This document shows, piece after piece, positions 23,901 to 38,400 of a DNA stretch of 64,000 nt. The notes under the pieces are model-generated. The model was not told where the DNA came from and made no database searches. It saw only the letters and a list, made by a program, of their open reading frames with translations. Position 1 is the first letter of the stretch, and each line of letters opens with the position of its first letter. Source of the DNA: Echinococcus granulosus (Eukaryota; Platyhelminthes; Cestoda; Cyclophyllidea; Taeniidae); the NCBI RefSeq assembly GCF_000524195.1, contig NW_020170387.1, positions 409,980-473,979 of the forward strand, written 5' to 3'. Position numbers and translations under genes: made by a program.

Positions 23901-26900
23901 ACCTTTGGTTTAGAACTGCTGACTAGAGAAGACTGGTTAGCAGAAGACATTATTCACTGTTGGAATGTGGGCTTTTACGGTGATCTACGTTTTTGCAAAA
24001 GGCTGGATTTTTTCTTCCCCTTGGGGTTTCAGAACCTTTTCTCAGCCGCGAGACCAATCCGATCTGCTCGTTTTATGCATTTCTGTGGCATTTGATTGAG
24101 ACATTCTCCACAAATCGGCATATTTTGCACTCCAATCATTTGACTTGTAAAACCCGTGAACAGTTTTCTGTTAAGATATGAGACCGTAGTGGAACCACCC
24201 ATAGGGCGATAAAAGCAAGTGTTCTTTTCCAATATCTGCTACATATTCTGAGACTGCTATATCGTGTCTTTCAAGGCAAAAAATCAAAACGAATCAAACT
24301 AAATGCCACATATTTATTGTCCTGCTTATCCGGAAAGGGTGTTATGGTAGCCACTGTATCATGTTTGATTAAAATGGACTTTTGACGCTAGGAAAAGCTG
24401 ATCTCATATTTCACGATTTTTCTATGACACCTTCTGACAGTTGGGTTTAAATAACTTAAGTGCTTCTTCCATAACCTTCTAAAAAAACATAAATAGCTTT
24501 TGAAATTGCGAGTGAACTATATTATCACGGACAAAACAAGAATTAGTACACACAGATGTACAACTAATTAAAACAAGCTTACTTTAAGACATTCGTTCCC
24601 CTTTTTATTGAGGCGAAAGAGTGTATGCAACACCTTAAGTGCAAATGGACTTAGTAGGGGAACGCATCTTCAAGAACGCCAGAATACTTGTACTAACTAG
24701 AACAGCATCCAACTCCTAACGAACTTATAATTTGACCCATTCAGCTATGTATATTTCCCCACCTAATTCAAATACCACATTCTTATCTGCTTTTGCTTCA
24801 TACTTTGCAAAGTCACCACTGCTGATGAGGAACTCGCTCTTTTGTATAAAGATCCAAATTCTTAAATTTCACTTGATACCTCATTATTATGCCAAAAGAA
24901 TTACCAAAATTACCATAAATCATAACTGTTTGAAATATGGTTAATTTATGTGAGCTACTCAAATCTTAGCAAGTGGTTGCTTGCACTTATGCTCCTGGTT
25001 AGCAAATCCTTCAACTTCTACGGTGACAAATCATAGCGAAATCCGGAATCCTATTTGGCGAGTCCAAAAATCCGGTTTTTTCAATCCTTTTCACTTGCTT
25101 ATGGTGTGTGTATATCGTCCGTATCAAACCTCGTCAAATGGGCTGTTTCCATGTGCCGACGGCGATTTGGCAATATAGAGGCCTATTTGGTACCCACTTA
25201 CGTTCCTTAGCGGTTTCATTTATCTAGTTCTGTCGAAGTTGCTTTAGTAGCAAACAACGTTGGCAGCATTCTTGTTTGTCAATAGCGTAAATTTTTCGAT
25301 GGGAAATAGAGATAGTGGCATTTCCTGCATTGCTTTCACTGTGATCTACTTGAGCAGAATTGCCTGCATCAAATCTCAGAGAGAGGTGGTAAATGGTTTG
25401 TAATTCTTCCAAAGAGTGTTGCGTGAATTAGTTACTAAATAAATTAAGGAACATTAAGAGGCTATGTACTTCAAGTTTACTTGATCTGGGCACATTTTAT
25501 GCGACCCCATTAGACGAAGAGCCCAAATAACATTCTCCGAACACTGAAAAATTTGCCAGACAGTTACTTGGTTCGGCAAATAATTTTGAAGGCGCAATGG
25601 AAAGTCATCCGCTGCTTCTGTTCTTTTAAACCCACCGCCTTTTTAAGGGTTGGTATTTTCGTCGGTTGTGGTGCGTATTCTTGCAATTATGTTCCAAAAC
25701 TCCACAGACTTTTAAAAGCTTTGAATTAGATGATCAAAACGATAAGAGGTTTCGCAGTTACCGCCATCCAAGATTTGATGCATCAAATCTATTCAACACC
25801 TCTTAAATATTCGATGGTAAGAATAAAAATTTATTCCTGTTTACAAGGTCTAGGAATAGTATCAGCAAAATACATAATTATGAAGCCTGAAGTTAATGCT
25901 TTTTAATAATTCCCATTTCATAATACGTTGTAAAAATAAAATTGGGGATAAATCGAATGCCGTTGCTTGTATTGCATTTTAACATTGGTTATAAAATCAG
26001 CTAAACTACTTTTGAAGTGGATTTTCATTCAAGAAATAAACAAGTTATTCGGGGAACTTTAAGTAAGACAACTACGTCTTGGGAAGGAAACACTTATTTG
26101 GAAATTTATGTAGACATCAGTTTATTTTTAAAGGAGACGTGGCTAGCTAAATTAAACTGTTGATATTTACAGCAGAGGTGCAAAGTTTGCGAATAATAAG
26201 TCGGGACGAATGTGCAGATTGCCCGCTACATGTTCAAGCCATTTCGCCACATGATTGATGATATACATTTTCAAGTTAACAATTAATACTATTACTGAGA
26301 CGAGTAGGTCTTCCTATCTTCTATTTCGCTGCAACGAATCGACGCTGCTAACAAATAGGATGAAAATGGAGGCAACATTTGGCCTCCAGAGCCGGTGCCT
26401 GAAATGAGTCACTGACCCAACCCACCTTGCACATATGGGCACATCGAAGCACCACTTCACAGTTTTCGGCTCTCATGGTATAGTTTACGCATTTCTAATA
26501 AAATACATCCATGTCTGAGAAAATTACTTAACCTGAAAACAAGTTGACCAGTTGACTAGTTTAGATTTCGTGATTGTTACACAGACCTATAAAAGACTGG
26601 ACACTGGGTCAGACTTGTTTGTAATTCAGTAATAGAGCCAAGCAACAGAGTGAAGAAGACATTACTTAATTAAAATCTGATTTTTATTGCAAAAACATAC
26701 CACAAATAATAAGCGCCCAATCTCTTTTTTCAACTGAAGTTTCCTTTTATGCTAATGTGTTAGGATGTAGGTCTGCCCAAAACGTATATGCAAATTTCAG
26801 GCACAGTCAGGACAAGAAGTGGACACTTAATTAATGCCAAGCAAAAAATTACCTTCATTGTCCATAGCTGCAAAGCGTTGACACACAATTGGCTGTGATG

Positions 26901-29900
26901 ACTGTCGTTAACCTAGAGCGTAGACTTCACTTGACTTGAACTTGCGTAGCTGCGAAGACTACGCGAATGCCCAAGTCAAGGAATATTCCAGGTAGACATG
27001 CGCCGTGTGCTTCTACCTTCCTAACACTTAATGACAAATGCGGTGTCAGCCATGGCGGCGTGGTTATTGTCGCCTCCATTCTGGCTCCCCTAGAGGCAAA
27101 ACTAAATGCAAGTTTGTTTGACCTTTACAATGCGACGCAGAAGCTTAGCACCTGAAGTTTTATTATGCTAGTAGAATTTTGATTTAATGTAAGGGTGCAT
27201 TTCACATGCAAACGGACCGAAAATGGATCCTAAAGTGTTTGATTTTGACGACCCTTAGGAGTTTGAAATCATAAAATAGTGTTTCAGTTTTGTTTTATTT
27301 GTGAAAGTAATGAAGTTTTTACTTTACCTGAATTGAATTTTACCGGAAAAGCTGTTTTTAAAAGTATTTTGCCCTCGTTGTTGTGGTTTTAGGTGCAAAG
27401 CACTGCAGGAGAAAAGGAGTAAATGTGAAAGCAAGTTAACCTTGTTCCTCCATGCCTCGTATGAAACCCCTCCCATCAACTGTTACTTCATGCGTAAGTT
27501 GGCTGGGATCCTCTCCGATTAGAATAATGTCTTACAGATTGGTACATTATTACAACTTAAAAGCAATCTAAAAGTGTAGAGTAAGCAGAATCTTGTTTTC
27601 CTTCTTCTTTGTTCCAAACCGTGATTTAATTTACTAGACGCGCTGACCATGGCTTTAAATTCTTTCCTTCAAATGTACCTTAAATTAGCAGCTCAAAGTG
27701 AAAAATGCCATCTTTACCCTCATCATAATCGCTCATTGCAACTTTATTTGTTGTAGCTTTAGCAATTGTTAGCAGCGTCCCGTGATCATCGGTCAATGGC
27801 TATAACAAAGTTATTCAAGCCATTTTGCTTCATTGTTCTCAAAAACCTTCTCACATTGCGTCTTCCTGCATTACTTGTAATTTTAAGTAGCCATTCCCAA
27901 AGAACGGTGCTTTCCATGACGACATCGAAAGTGAAAGGAAGATGCAATTAAGATTTCAGTTTTCTATAATAAAGCAAGCAAAGACACATAATTACAAGTT
28001 TGCTTATGATAAATATGAACTAGAAGAAGTCGAAAGTGAGGCGATATAATCAAGAGTGTTGTACGTTACATAGCAGACGTGAGGCGTGTCGTTAGATATC
28101 ATTTGCCTTAATCATTTATAAAACCTGTACAATATGCAACCTGGTGTCGATGTATGCCTAATGGTTTTGGGGTTCGAATTGAAATAGGGGTGCGCAGTGC
28201 CTATCGCAAAGATTGTGTGGGGACTGTGCGAGGATTTATTAACTGCACACTAGTCAGATGATATTAGTTACGCCCCTCCGTTTACATGCCTCAGGAGTGC
28301 AGGCACTTGCAACAGCTTTTGTCATTTCGAGGCCATCCTAATCACAATTTCTAAGCCCTAGAGCTTCCAAAGTCTAGTTAATGTCTTCAAGGGTTCAACA
28401 GTGAGCCTCAAGTGGGCAATTTTAGGTGACTCTTCATCCCAAGCAGAGTTTTGAAATACATAAGTGACAGAGAGCAATGGCATGGCTTTAGTATTTTTAA
28501 TATTTTCTTTAGGAGGACAAACGTGTTTATAGAGGTTGAATGATGGATCATGGAATTCTGGACACCAACTCAATTTTTCTGCTAAAATGCACGCTAGTAT
28601 AGGACTTGTCGACAAACAATAGTTGCATTTTCAAAGGACTCTCAAGTGCTCTGAAACCTTAAAAGCTCATAAATAACCAGATTACTAGTGTTTACTAGTA
28701 ACAAAACGAAACATAAAATTTGGCCCTACGAGTTGTCAATGAGGGCGGTATATGGTGCTTTGAAAGATGAGAGTAGGGCAGGAATATTCTAGCTATGCAT
28801 GGGTGTCCATATTAAAGTAGTGATAGAGCTGGAGAAGACTGAAAACTTGTGTATCAGAATATCACTTCACCTTCCAAGTCCCCACGACAGCGATTTGCAA
28901 TACCTCACTGAGTGTAGAGTGTTGAATGAGGAATTTCCTTCTCATTTGTCGAGGCCGAAGTCGGTAATGCCTATGAATCTGATAATACGACCGGCATCGT
29001 ATTGTGGCAAAACTATACACAGTATCAATCTACCAAGGTCGTCCGGTTCACATTCCAAAGTTTGATGAGGCCGCGTTTCTTCTGCAGCGCTTTTGCTTTT
29101 AATGGAGCTCATTCAGTCCTGAAAAGCCAATCCAATTAGAAGGGCATTCATGCAATTTGTCCCTCAACTATGGTTCAACCAGATTATTTGTCAATCTTAG
29201 AGCTCTCCAACTCCTTTAACAAAGTTTCCTGATTTACGTCAAATTTATTACGTTACGATCAGCAGAAGGAAAAACGATGACAGTGGGCAAAGAAATGTCG
29301 TAACATGTCAATATAGACCAGGCAGAACCTGGACAGTAGAAGTACTCATAGGTTTAAAATTGGTCTAGAAGGAAATTCGTTGAGCGAATTTATAAGTTGC
29401 AATAAATCTGCTCCAAATTTTGCAGAAGGCACTTCAATCGCTGTGGATAATATCAGCGATACCTATGAATAAAATAGCCTACCTTTGTTCACAGCTTACC
29501 CAAGTCACCGACAAGTGAAGATGGAAATTCCGAAGTTGCCGTTTAAGCATACGAATACATTCTCATGGCAAGATGTCAGGCTGGGAAGAACAAGCATCAT
29601 AATGCATTCTGTATGTGGACATCGGTGAGACTGGGTCCACCTAGCAGCCACCCTGGTCAGATGCTGCATAGTAGTCTGTGGCTATCAATTAGAGAAAGTT
29701 AGACTCAGTATAACAAAAAAGACTGACTTGGAGTGTTACCAAGTCAGCTTGATACTTTACATTATTGTTAAACACAAAAAATGAAATTTAAGTATTTGAG
29801 TGTCAAGTACTCAAAGTTAAGCCATTGTTCACTTAACGTATCGAGTATAGTGTCACTGCCACTTAGCCTATGGTAGGAAAGATAAATGGTGGAAAACGGT

Positions 29901-31590
29901 ACAACTGGTCGCAAATGAATGTGAAGGCAGGCGCCACTCCAGTGGCGGTAGTGGTGTCTTCATGTTGTGTTTATTTCAGACTTTCAAGAAACGGGGATAT
30001 CCAAATTTTAAGAAAACTCTCCCATTTTGATTTGTTGCAAGGTAGGTCTCAATCTCGCGCATAAATTCTCGATCATTCTATGCCATCAGGAAACTGGTGC
30101 TCCTGTTTGGTTTCCCTGACTTGTCCTTTTTTCCTCTGGTTGTTTAGTATCGAGGTCAAACTGACTTTGTATGCGCCATTTTGCTAACCAAAAAGCATTG
30201 TCAAGACCGGGGACAATCAAAACATTATCAATGTGAGAAGAGACGACCACCGCATGTTTTCAGCAGTAGCTACTTAACATTCAGCTGGTCGGCAGTCGCG
30301 TCCGCCCAGACCAGCGGCAAAGACACCCATCTGCATTGACGGCGTCGTCATTCTGATCTGGATGATCGCATTTCCAGCACATGCAGAGCAGATTGTAATG
30401 GCGGAAATGCCGGTTTTGGCTTAGCTTGACCTTGAAAAACAAGGGCTTGCAACTTGCAGCTCTTTTCTCGGGACCCAGAAGTCGGTCTCAGTACCCAGAA
30501 CCCGAACTCAGATGTGAGTACGAGGTAACGAGACGTGGAGTGCTGTGACACTTCGAGTCTAGTCGAGTCAAGCCGAGTCTTCCTTGATATTTGGATAGGT
30601 TGTGTCACTATGGAAGATTGTTTAGTGGAATAATAAAAGAGCTAGGCGGTAATAGTCAACGTTGCCGACCATGTTGTTTGGTTGGAACGCAGTCTACAAA
30701 AATCAAAGAAGCCGGCAATTGAGCAAAAGTTTAAGCTCTGCGTCTCCCCCCTGGCACAGTTGAGTGTTGTACTCGACATTCCGGTCTGTGAGTTTTCTGC
30801 ATCTAATATCTCAAGGTGGTCACTGTTTTGCAAACCACCCAATAATCAGGAGAGGCAACGGTTAAATTTCTCGTGGAGGAGGAAATATACTTTAACCCGC
30901 CGAGCCTCTGCAACAGGGTCACCTGAACTGTTAATCACAAGAATAATTGTCTATTGGCAGAGTTTTTTAAAAGAGCCCTAATTTTGGATTGTAGCTACAG
31001 TATTGCTACTCAGCATCTACTTTTGCTTGCAAGAATGGATGCCATCTGCAATTAAATTCAATAATTCTTTACACGAAACTGTATCCACAACTGCACAAGC
31101 TAAGCGACTTCATTGCACACCCGTGCTAGATACGCGTAGATGAATACAAAGTTCAAACCAACAGTCCATGATTTTCGTGCGTTCTTCGTTAGTAGTTTCT
31201 TAACCATCGTTTACTCATTAAATTTCCCCAACAGACGCAAATGTAAACAAAGAAGAGACACATAACTGTATCTGATTCCATCCTTCATTTATCGCATGTA
31301 TTTTTTAGTCAGACGTGGGTGCATATTATGAATTCCAAAAATACTTAATTTTGAAGCACATGATTAACAAAGTTTAAGAACAATGGAGGAAACTGATTGG
31401 AAGCACTGGCTATTAGGAAAGCAAAATACACACTAGGATGAACGGTCCCTTTATTGCAATGTATAACATTATATATGATGAAGTATTTTTGTGAATAAGA
31501 TAACGCTTCACTTTTAAATCTAATTTCGCAAATTAGGTTATTGTATGTTCGAATCCATTGACAAAATAAATATTACTAACGCGCAGTTAG
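17936..31590. other. Long stretch without a supportable gene
   Basis: About 13.6 kb with only short frames that lack flanking splice sites and protein-like composition. It may be intergenic, hold non-coding RNA or contain intron sequence. A short perfect hairpin is noted at 29723-29747. A plus-strand frame at 26967-27155 is mildly protein-like but lacks support. Runs of CGAGTC-like units occur around 30550-30585. Confidence 0.45.
29723..29747. repeat. Short perfect inverted repeat (9-bp stem)
   Basis: CTGACTTGG and CCAAGTCAG are separated by seven bases. A second small one (TTTGAGT / ACTCAAA) follows at about 29795-29815. Their role is unknown. Confidence 0.5.
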
Positions 31591-31597
31591 CGAGGGT

Positions 31598-32051
31598 GTG
31601 CTCCTAGGGTTTCATTTTAGTTTCCTTTCGCAACATAATTTGCTGTCCATCCATTTATTTCTCGAGGTTTGGAGTCGGTCTCCTCTTCAGGGGTCAATGG
31701 CATCATCTCAGTCAGGGGCTTCACGCACAGTAACCTCTTCTCACCTAAAAGGTGCTTTTAAAAAAATATTTATTATGTCATCAGTCGATGAGGAACTTTA
31801 AAAACTCCAGTTGCCTAGGTGCTAACCCTTTAGTTTCCTCATGAATGAACTTGAACCTACCTGATACATTGCCCCTGGAACCTGATCTGCCTACTCCTTC
31901 ACCAGACCGAAAATTGGGTGCAGACGTAGACCCAGTGTAGCTCATTAGTGAAGATTTTAAGAAGCCAGTGAATCAGGGAGAGATGAAGTTTAACCGGAAT
32001 TTCATAGCTAAGCATGTCAGCATCGACGAATCAGTGAAAATTAAAAAATGA
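31598..32051 (+). pseudogene. Protein-like fragments with stops and a frame shift
   Basis: One frame starting at 31845 reads NLNLPDTLPLEPDLPTPSPD.. to a TAG at 31938-31940. It then continues in the same frame as a protein-like stretch (SEDFKKPVNQGEMKFNRNFI..) to a TGA at 32049-32051. A further coding-like piece lies just upstream in another frame (MASSQSGASRTVTSSHLKG.., stop at 31801). This looks like a decayed gene or retrocopy. The parent family was not recognised. Confidence 0.3.
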
Positions 32052-35000
32052 GAGATACATCATTCACTTATGATATGCAACATTCCACGTGTCCTCACAA
32101 ACCGTAATGTGGAAGTACTGCGTAGGAGCATGACTAAAAGTGCATCGCACGGAGATCAGAGATGCCTTTTAGATAAATACGCATGCAAACGAGTAGCGTT
32201 GCGTTGCATGCGCATCATTCACTTGAGTATGCGCAATTTGATAATTGTAGAATTATTCTCCTATCCCTTCGTTAGTGTAGCCACCAGAGTCTGTCCTAAA
32301 GACGAAGAAGTCATAATGCGAAGGTAGGAACTGTGGTATTGACGGATGGGGGTTACATTCCTGGACTGAGGGTCACGCCACCCAGTGGAAGTACAAAGGC
32401 AGAGTCCTAGAAATTCGTGAGACCAAAACGAAGAGTAAGCAAATAACCCAAATACTGCAGTTAGATTTGTCATATATATCCTTCTACATTTGTATATCTT
32501 ATTTCGAACCTGATGAATATCCAAAACGCTTTAAAAGAAAAGCTAAAGTATATATCAGCGCTGATTTATGTTTTCTTAATCGTATGCTTATTTGTAACAG
32601 CTATTCAACTCCCGCAGTTTAATCGACACCCAAGTATCCCACTCCCAAGAAAGAGGCGACTTCATTTATTAGTAAATTTCGTATGTAACTAACTCTACAG
32701 CCTAAAATATCGCTAGTTTACAGTGCACAGCCAGTAACACATGTTGCGAATTTGCATGATTTAAACCGGTACAAAAATGAATGTGTTTAATTAATCTAAA
32801 AGGAATTCATAATTCTTGTTGCTAGAATTCTCGAATTACTAAAACCACAAACAGTACCATATTTGTTTTAACGTCTTATTTTGGGTGACACCTAAGGTCT
32901 TTTATTGGTATATGTATCCGAACAGGAACAAGTTTATCACTCATAGAAATCTCATCACTGATGAGAATCCTGCTTGTATCACCTATAATGAGCATTCCCT
33001 TTTTCCTTTCCAGTTAACTAACTATGTTTCAAACAGAGCCTTTTTTAAGATTTGCATACACTTTGAAGCCACGTTTGCTTATCTGTTTTCTTACATATTT
33101 TCATGCAAAGTATTGAGCTTCTAAGTTGATACCAATTCTCGAATACCATATGGGTTGTGGGTCTCTAGCGTCTTACCGAATCCATTTATACTCATGTTTT
33201 TTTATGGACTTTACATTACAGAAATCACTTTCAATTCGTTGCAGTGTTTTTACATTCAGCAACTTGTTGGCAACAGTGAAACTTATGTGCTCTGTTGACT
33301 TTCCCCTTTTAGCATTAGCAAAATCAAAGACGTCTTTTGGCATCCCGCGTAACTGACTTTAAGTAACATTTGATTTGCAACTTTTTTTTATTCTGATAAG
33401 AAAATTGAACTTTTTTCTTTTGACAGCACTGTATAGGTGCTCTGCATCAGTTAGAATTTGTCTATTGATAAGACATTATTTTTGTCAGCGCTTGAAGATG
33501 ATCTGAGGAGTTGAGCTTCTGTTGCATGAGCAAACTCTTCTATCAGGGGAGACATGTCAAATAGAGCACTGGTGAGCAGCAATATTTAACGTGGCAACCA
33601 CTTCATCTATGTGAGATCCAGCAAGGTTAAGCTAAGGCCGTACCTGAAATTTGGGCGGATTTTGCCCCTTTTATTAAGTGAATGGAAATTCGAGATGAAA
33701 ACTGACTACCACTATGTCCCCACCTTTTTAATGCAAAAGTAGTTTTTCTCACTGTCCTAATGGCCAGTCGTGTCCATTGTTCTTTTGCACTGAATGCACA
33801 ACGTTTTGTTTTGCATCGCGTGCTCAGTTGATTAATAAACCCAGGGAAAGGGATAGCGAAGAAATTAATCGTGCACCGGAGGCACATACGTCAACGTGTG
33901 ACAGTTTCGGATATCATAGTTGTGCCAGCTGGCAGAAAGGAAGCCTAGTGGGTGAAAGGCAACGTAATCGTGGCCATACTTCCAGTCACTTATGGCTAAT
34001 GGTACAGAAACTGTAACCCTAATTTGAACAGTTTTCTTTGACAAATGAGGTGCGATCAAGTAAGGGTTTCAGATTTCTCTCCCGTAACCGCTTTCTCAGA
34101 CCAATCTTCGCAAGTTTACTTAATTATTATTATAAGCACTACCCCGCGTTTGGTTGCCTTGGCTAACCATTGTCGCAAACGGTTAGATTTTAATGTACTT
34201 ATAATTGCTGCGAGGACAGGGCTCATCGAAATACTTAGAGCCCCAGTCTACTTCTACTCTTCGGCATTTAAAGACGTCCGTATTGATGTTCTCGTCTTCA
34301 GATTACTCCGGGGATAGAATGCATAGGCACCAGATTACAAAAAAACTGGGTTTTTCTATTAAGACCCGTTGTCTACTAGCACTTCAGTGACCTTGAAAAA
34401 TCATTTCCAGTAGCGTCACCTGTAGTTTAACATAAGTGTGCTTGCCATAACTTCTGATGTTTCCAGCTCACCAGTATAAGTTGAGATTTCTCAAGGCGAC
34501 CATTAGTGGTCAAGCCTGACTTTCATCAATGATGGGAGTTTAAGTCAAACAAGGGCATTGTTGAGCGGCTAGAGATCCAATCGTTGTAACTCCTCCTTCT
34601 CTGCTTGGAATCCTCTCCGCTGGTAAATCTTAGCAATCAAAAGCTTTATGTCTTAGTTGACATCGCAATTTGCTTCTCAACACATATGTGTCGGCTGCTA
34701 CGACAGTAATGATCGTGTAGAGTAGCTCTGCGGTATAGCTCCATTTGGCATTATTTGCGTTAAAATTAAAAATCCCTATTGGGCGTGAACCCACCTCGTT
34801 GCACCACGTTTAACTGCTCATGACAAAGCGACATTAGTAATTAATAGATCTCCGTTTTATCCATTCAATCAAACAGTTAATACATTTTGGTAGGTTAAAT
34901 GTACGATAGTTAAGTTTTTCTCTACATAGATCAGAAGGAACAACGCAGATTTTTTATCAACACATCTATTTTAGATGACCAGTCATTAGTAATTCTGGGG

Positions 35001-35446
35001 CGTAAGTAGCCGCTTCCTTTAAGGGACCCAAAACCTGCAGTTGTGGTAGGTTACCCAATTCTCCTATCACATTTTCTCTGCTAAACAAACAGATGAAGAG
35101 ATAGGTGATGTATTAGAGTTGCAGGGAAGTGGCTGAACAAATGGAATGAGAAGTATTTTAACAGGAGGGCAGTCAGCACTTCTGTAATTGAATGAATATA
35201 CAAACAGACAAGTAGACAGCTTAGTAGTCAGAGGAAAAAACATGTAGGTGGGTGGGAGGATGGTTAGGCAGACAAAGTGGAAGGTTGAGGACATGTGACC
35301 GCAGGATCAAAATTAAGGATCGGGCTAAAGTGTATAAGAATAGGTGAAGAGAAGGGCGAATAATAAAACGATAAAGATTTTTTTAGATGTACACCCACAC
35401 CCCCAATCTCTCACTATCTCCTTTTCTCTTCATCCTCTACTGACAG
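32052..35446. other. No firm gene; upstream exons of the phosphatase expected
   Basis: The N-terminal part of the phosphatase domain (KNRY/NxxPYD region) should be encoded 5' of 35447, but I could not identify it. Some overlapping frames at 33777-34059 look partly protein-like but contain stops. Confidence 0.4.
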
Positions 35447-38400
35447 CGTGGGAAGCTAAGAGCGGCCCACGTAAACGCCTCGTATGTACAAGCGCCGCTG
35501 CATAACGCATCGGGCGCCACAATAACTGCGGATTTCAGTACCCCTCCCAACTACATCGCCACTCAAGGCCCTCTCGATTCCACAGATGCCGATTTCCTCA
35601 CCATGCTCTATGGACAGCGCGTGCCCCATGTAAGTCACTTTTTCTATTCTCTAGGCAGTGCTATTCCATCATGCACTTCTGTCCATTTCTCTGTACTTCA
35701 TGCCTTACTTTTTTCTAGCCCTTACCTTTTCGCTTGTTTATTTCTCTCCCTTCCTGTTGCTCCCCTTTTTTCGCCAAGCTGTCTGCCATTGCTATTCTCA
35801 CCAGTCCTTTCATCATCAATACTTGCATTTTATGGGATATCTTTCTCCTCTTTACGAGTAAGCCTATTTTTATTTCCCTGTCCTATCGATCACATCAGTT
35901 CTAGTCCCTGACTAATGGTTCTGCCTCACCAGATTTCTCTCAGCTGGATGGAGGATAACTAACCACTAGGCCCCAATATACCTACTTGATTAGTTCACGA
36001 ATCTTTTTTGCCATCCATTTGTATAAAAGAACAGTTAGAAATGCTTTAAATGTTTAGATGCCCGAAAACACTCGTTTACAGGTCGCAACACATCCCATAG
36101 CTTCCGTTATGCGGAGATTACCAATTATCACTCATTCATCAGTTCAAAGGGCAGGCTGAACAGACCCTTCATAAAAAGGCGCAGACAGTCTCTCGTATTC
36201 ACATTGGTTAGCAGTGTCACATATGCGTGACCTATGTTCTTTATCAGTTTACAATAAGTCGTGCCACGAAAAAATCGGGGTCATCAAGACAATAAGACAG
36301 AAACGGAATATTCTTGCTCTGATGATACATAATTTAGTAGTATATAGCCGTTTTTTGGACTACTGCATTCCGCTTTTGGCTAAAATCCCGATGAAGACCA
36401 TGCTAGGTTGTGCTTTTCCAGTGTGCGCGTCATACGAATTAGCAGAACCTATTTTTGTTCATTGCCTAAACTTGACAATCAAATTACGTTCAAATGAGCT
36501 TTGATGAAACTATACGAAATGTTGTTCAGCTGAACAAAGCACGTCCATTCCTCTACATGGTTCTTGATCCTCCTTTCCTATTCCTTCATCCATTTCCCCG
36601 TCTACCTTTCTGAGGCTGCGTCTGCTCTCTTAGTCCTCTGCGTATCAATAGTTATACCGATGAGAGAATGTAAACTTCCTAGCTTATGATTTTTCGGTCC
36701 AGTACATAGCGGAGCTTGTGCATGTACGCTCCTGTGCCATAATGGCTTTTTGCTCGCCTACAATTTTAGCCCGTTATTTTTTTTTGTTTTCCCATCCAAA
36801 AGACAGTTCTACCTTCAGTTCTTTGTCATTTTACCTATTCGTCTCTGCGTTCATTAGCTGTTTCTAGGGGCAGTAGCTTACACCCTCAGTAGACATCTGA
36901 CGTTTACAAAATAAGCCGGACCTTTGCTGGACCTCGTAACGAATAGGTATGATTATTTCAATGAGTCACAATTCGCTTGAGGAGTGTTACAAAAAGAGCG
37001 GTTCGTTTTCTGACCTATGAGAGGGTAGTAATTTGTAACTTTTCGAACAAGTTATCAATAAATGCTTTACGCAAATTTTACTCGTACCCTCATTTTTGAG
37101 AAATAACCCACAATTCCTAAAGCAAATTTAAACTGCGTTAAAATTCTTCATGATTTTGATCTTCTCCTATATGCAGTGAGTTACGGGATTGGTAGTGTAA
37201 AATGTAGTTTGTCTATTCACCTGGTAAACAATCTTTGCTTAGCGCATTTCATTCTCTTCTCCTTGAGTAGCTAACGTTGGCGTTTTAACTGCTTGGCTGT
37301 TTGTGTTCACCCACTGTCTAAGTACACATCCATCAAGCCTAAACGCCTCTGTCTCTGCGATCTTTGCCTGACCTTCTCTACAATGCATCACAAGGACCAT
37401 CTTTCCTCTTTAGTACCCTGAGTCACCTCTGAAGCCGTACTAAGGCACACCAGTGTACAAGTGGTCAAGTATAAGCGAGTAGGAAGGCTGAAAGGCCAGG
37501 CATAAGCCATACTGCCTAAAAGGAAGTGCAGTACATGGAGAGGGTGAAGGGACTGCGTAGTTAAAAATCCACTTAACCTACCGTCAATGCATTCCACCTC
37601 CCCTGTTTGTTTACCCACATATCGTCTTTCGTCTGCCTGTCTCCCTCCAAGTAACTGCCTTCTCATATGCCGTTACACTTCGACAACTATTTAGTGTTTT
37701 TTCATTGGGTTACACAGTTCTCCGTCGTCAAGCTTTCGCTGTGATCACTTTCTGATGCCGATCAGAAGACAAAGTCGCTTGTCTTTTCGTATTCTCCNNN
37801 NNNNNNNNNNNNNNNNNNNNNNNNNNNNNNNNNNNNNNNNNNNNNNNNNNNNNNNNNNNNNNNNNNNNNNNNNNNNNNNNNNNNNNNNNNNNNNNNNGAC
37901 CTTCACCTCGGCTGCTCATATTGTCACCGTCATTTTGATGGAGAAAAGTGTCGAAGTCGACTTTACTTGTCGCGTCTTCGCCGTCCTCCCACATGACCAG
38001 AAAGACGTAAGCCACTGACTTTATCTGGAAAATCGGTTTTCATATACAACTGAGTTTAAATTAAAATTAGGACTTCTAAGTTTGTCTAAAAAATAGCTGC
38101 AACTGAACTTCGACTCAGTCCTCCTTCACATTCATCCACTCGCTACGGGAATTAGCAACTTCCCTGAATGCTTAAACATGACGACTTTTAGTGGGGTTGA
38201 AAGATCTGGGAATAGTTTGTTTCAATTTTAATGTAGGTGCATTACTGTCCTGCTTGGGCTAGCTTTTTGGAAGTGCAATTATATCCCGTAGAAAGATTCA
38301 CATTTTGTGTAAGCCCACCTTAGGCTGTTCGTCGATTATTCATAATTAGGTATTCTACATGCTGGATTTTAGCATGTTTGACTGTTGTAATGTGGCTCAG

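Noticed and set aside
31535..31560. TGTTCGAATCC, resembling a tRNA B box
   Set aside because: No A box at the right distance and no acceptor stem; not a tRNA gene. A similar GGTTCGAATTG at about 28171 fails for the same reason.
33840..34050. Plus-strand frame with GKGIAKKLIVHRRHIRQRV-like text
   Set aside because: Looked like a ribosomal-protein remnant, but it contains two stops and I could not match it to a named family.
37388..37666. 92-codon minus-strand frame near the gap
   Set aside because: Composition reflects the CT-rich plus strand; no splice context, and it lies in a phosphatase intron.
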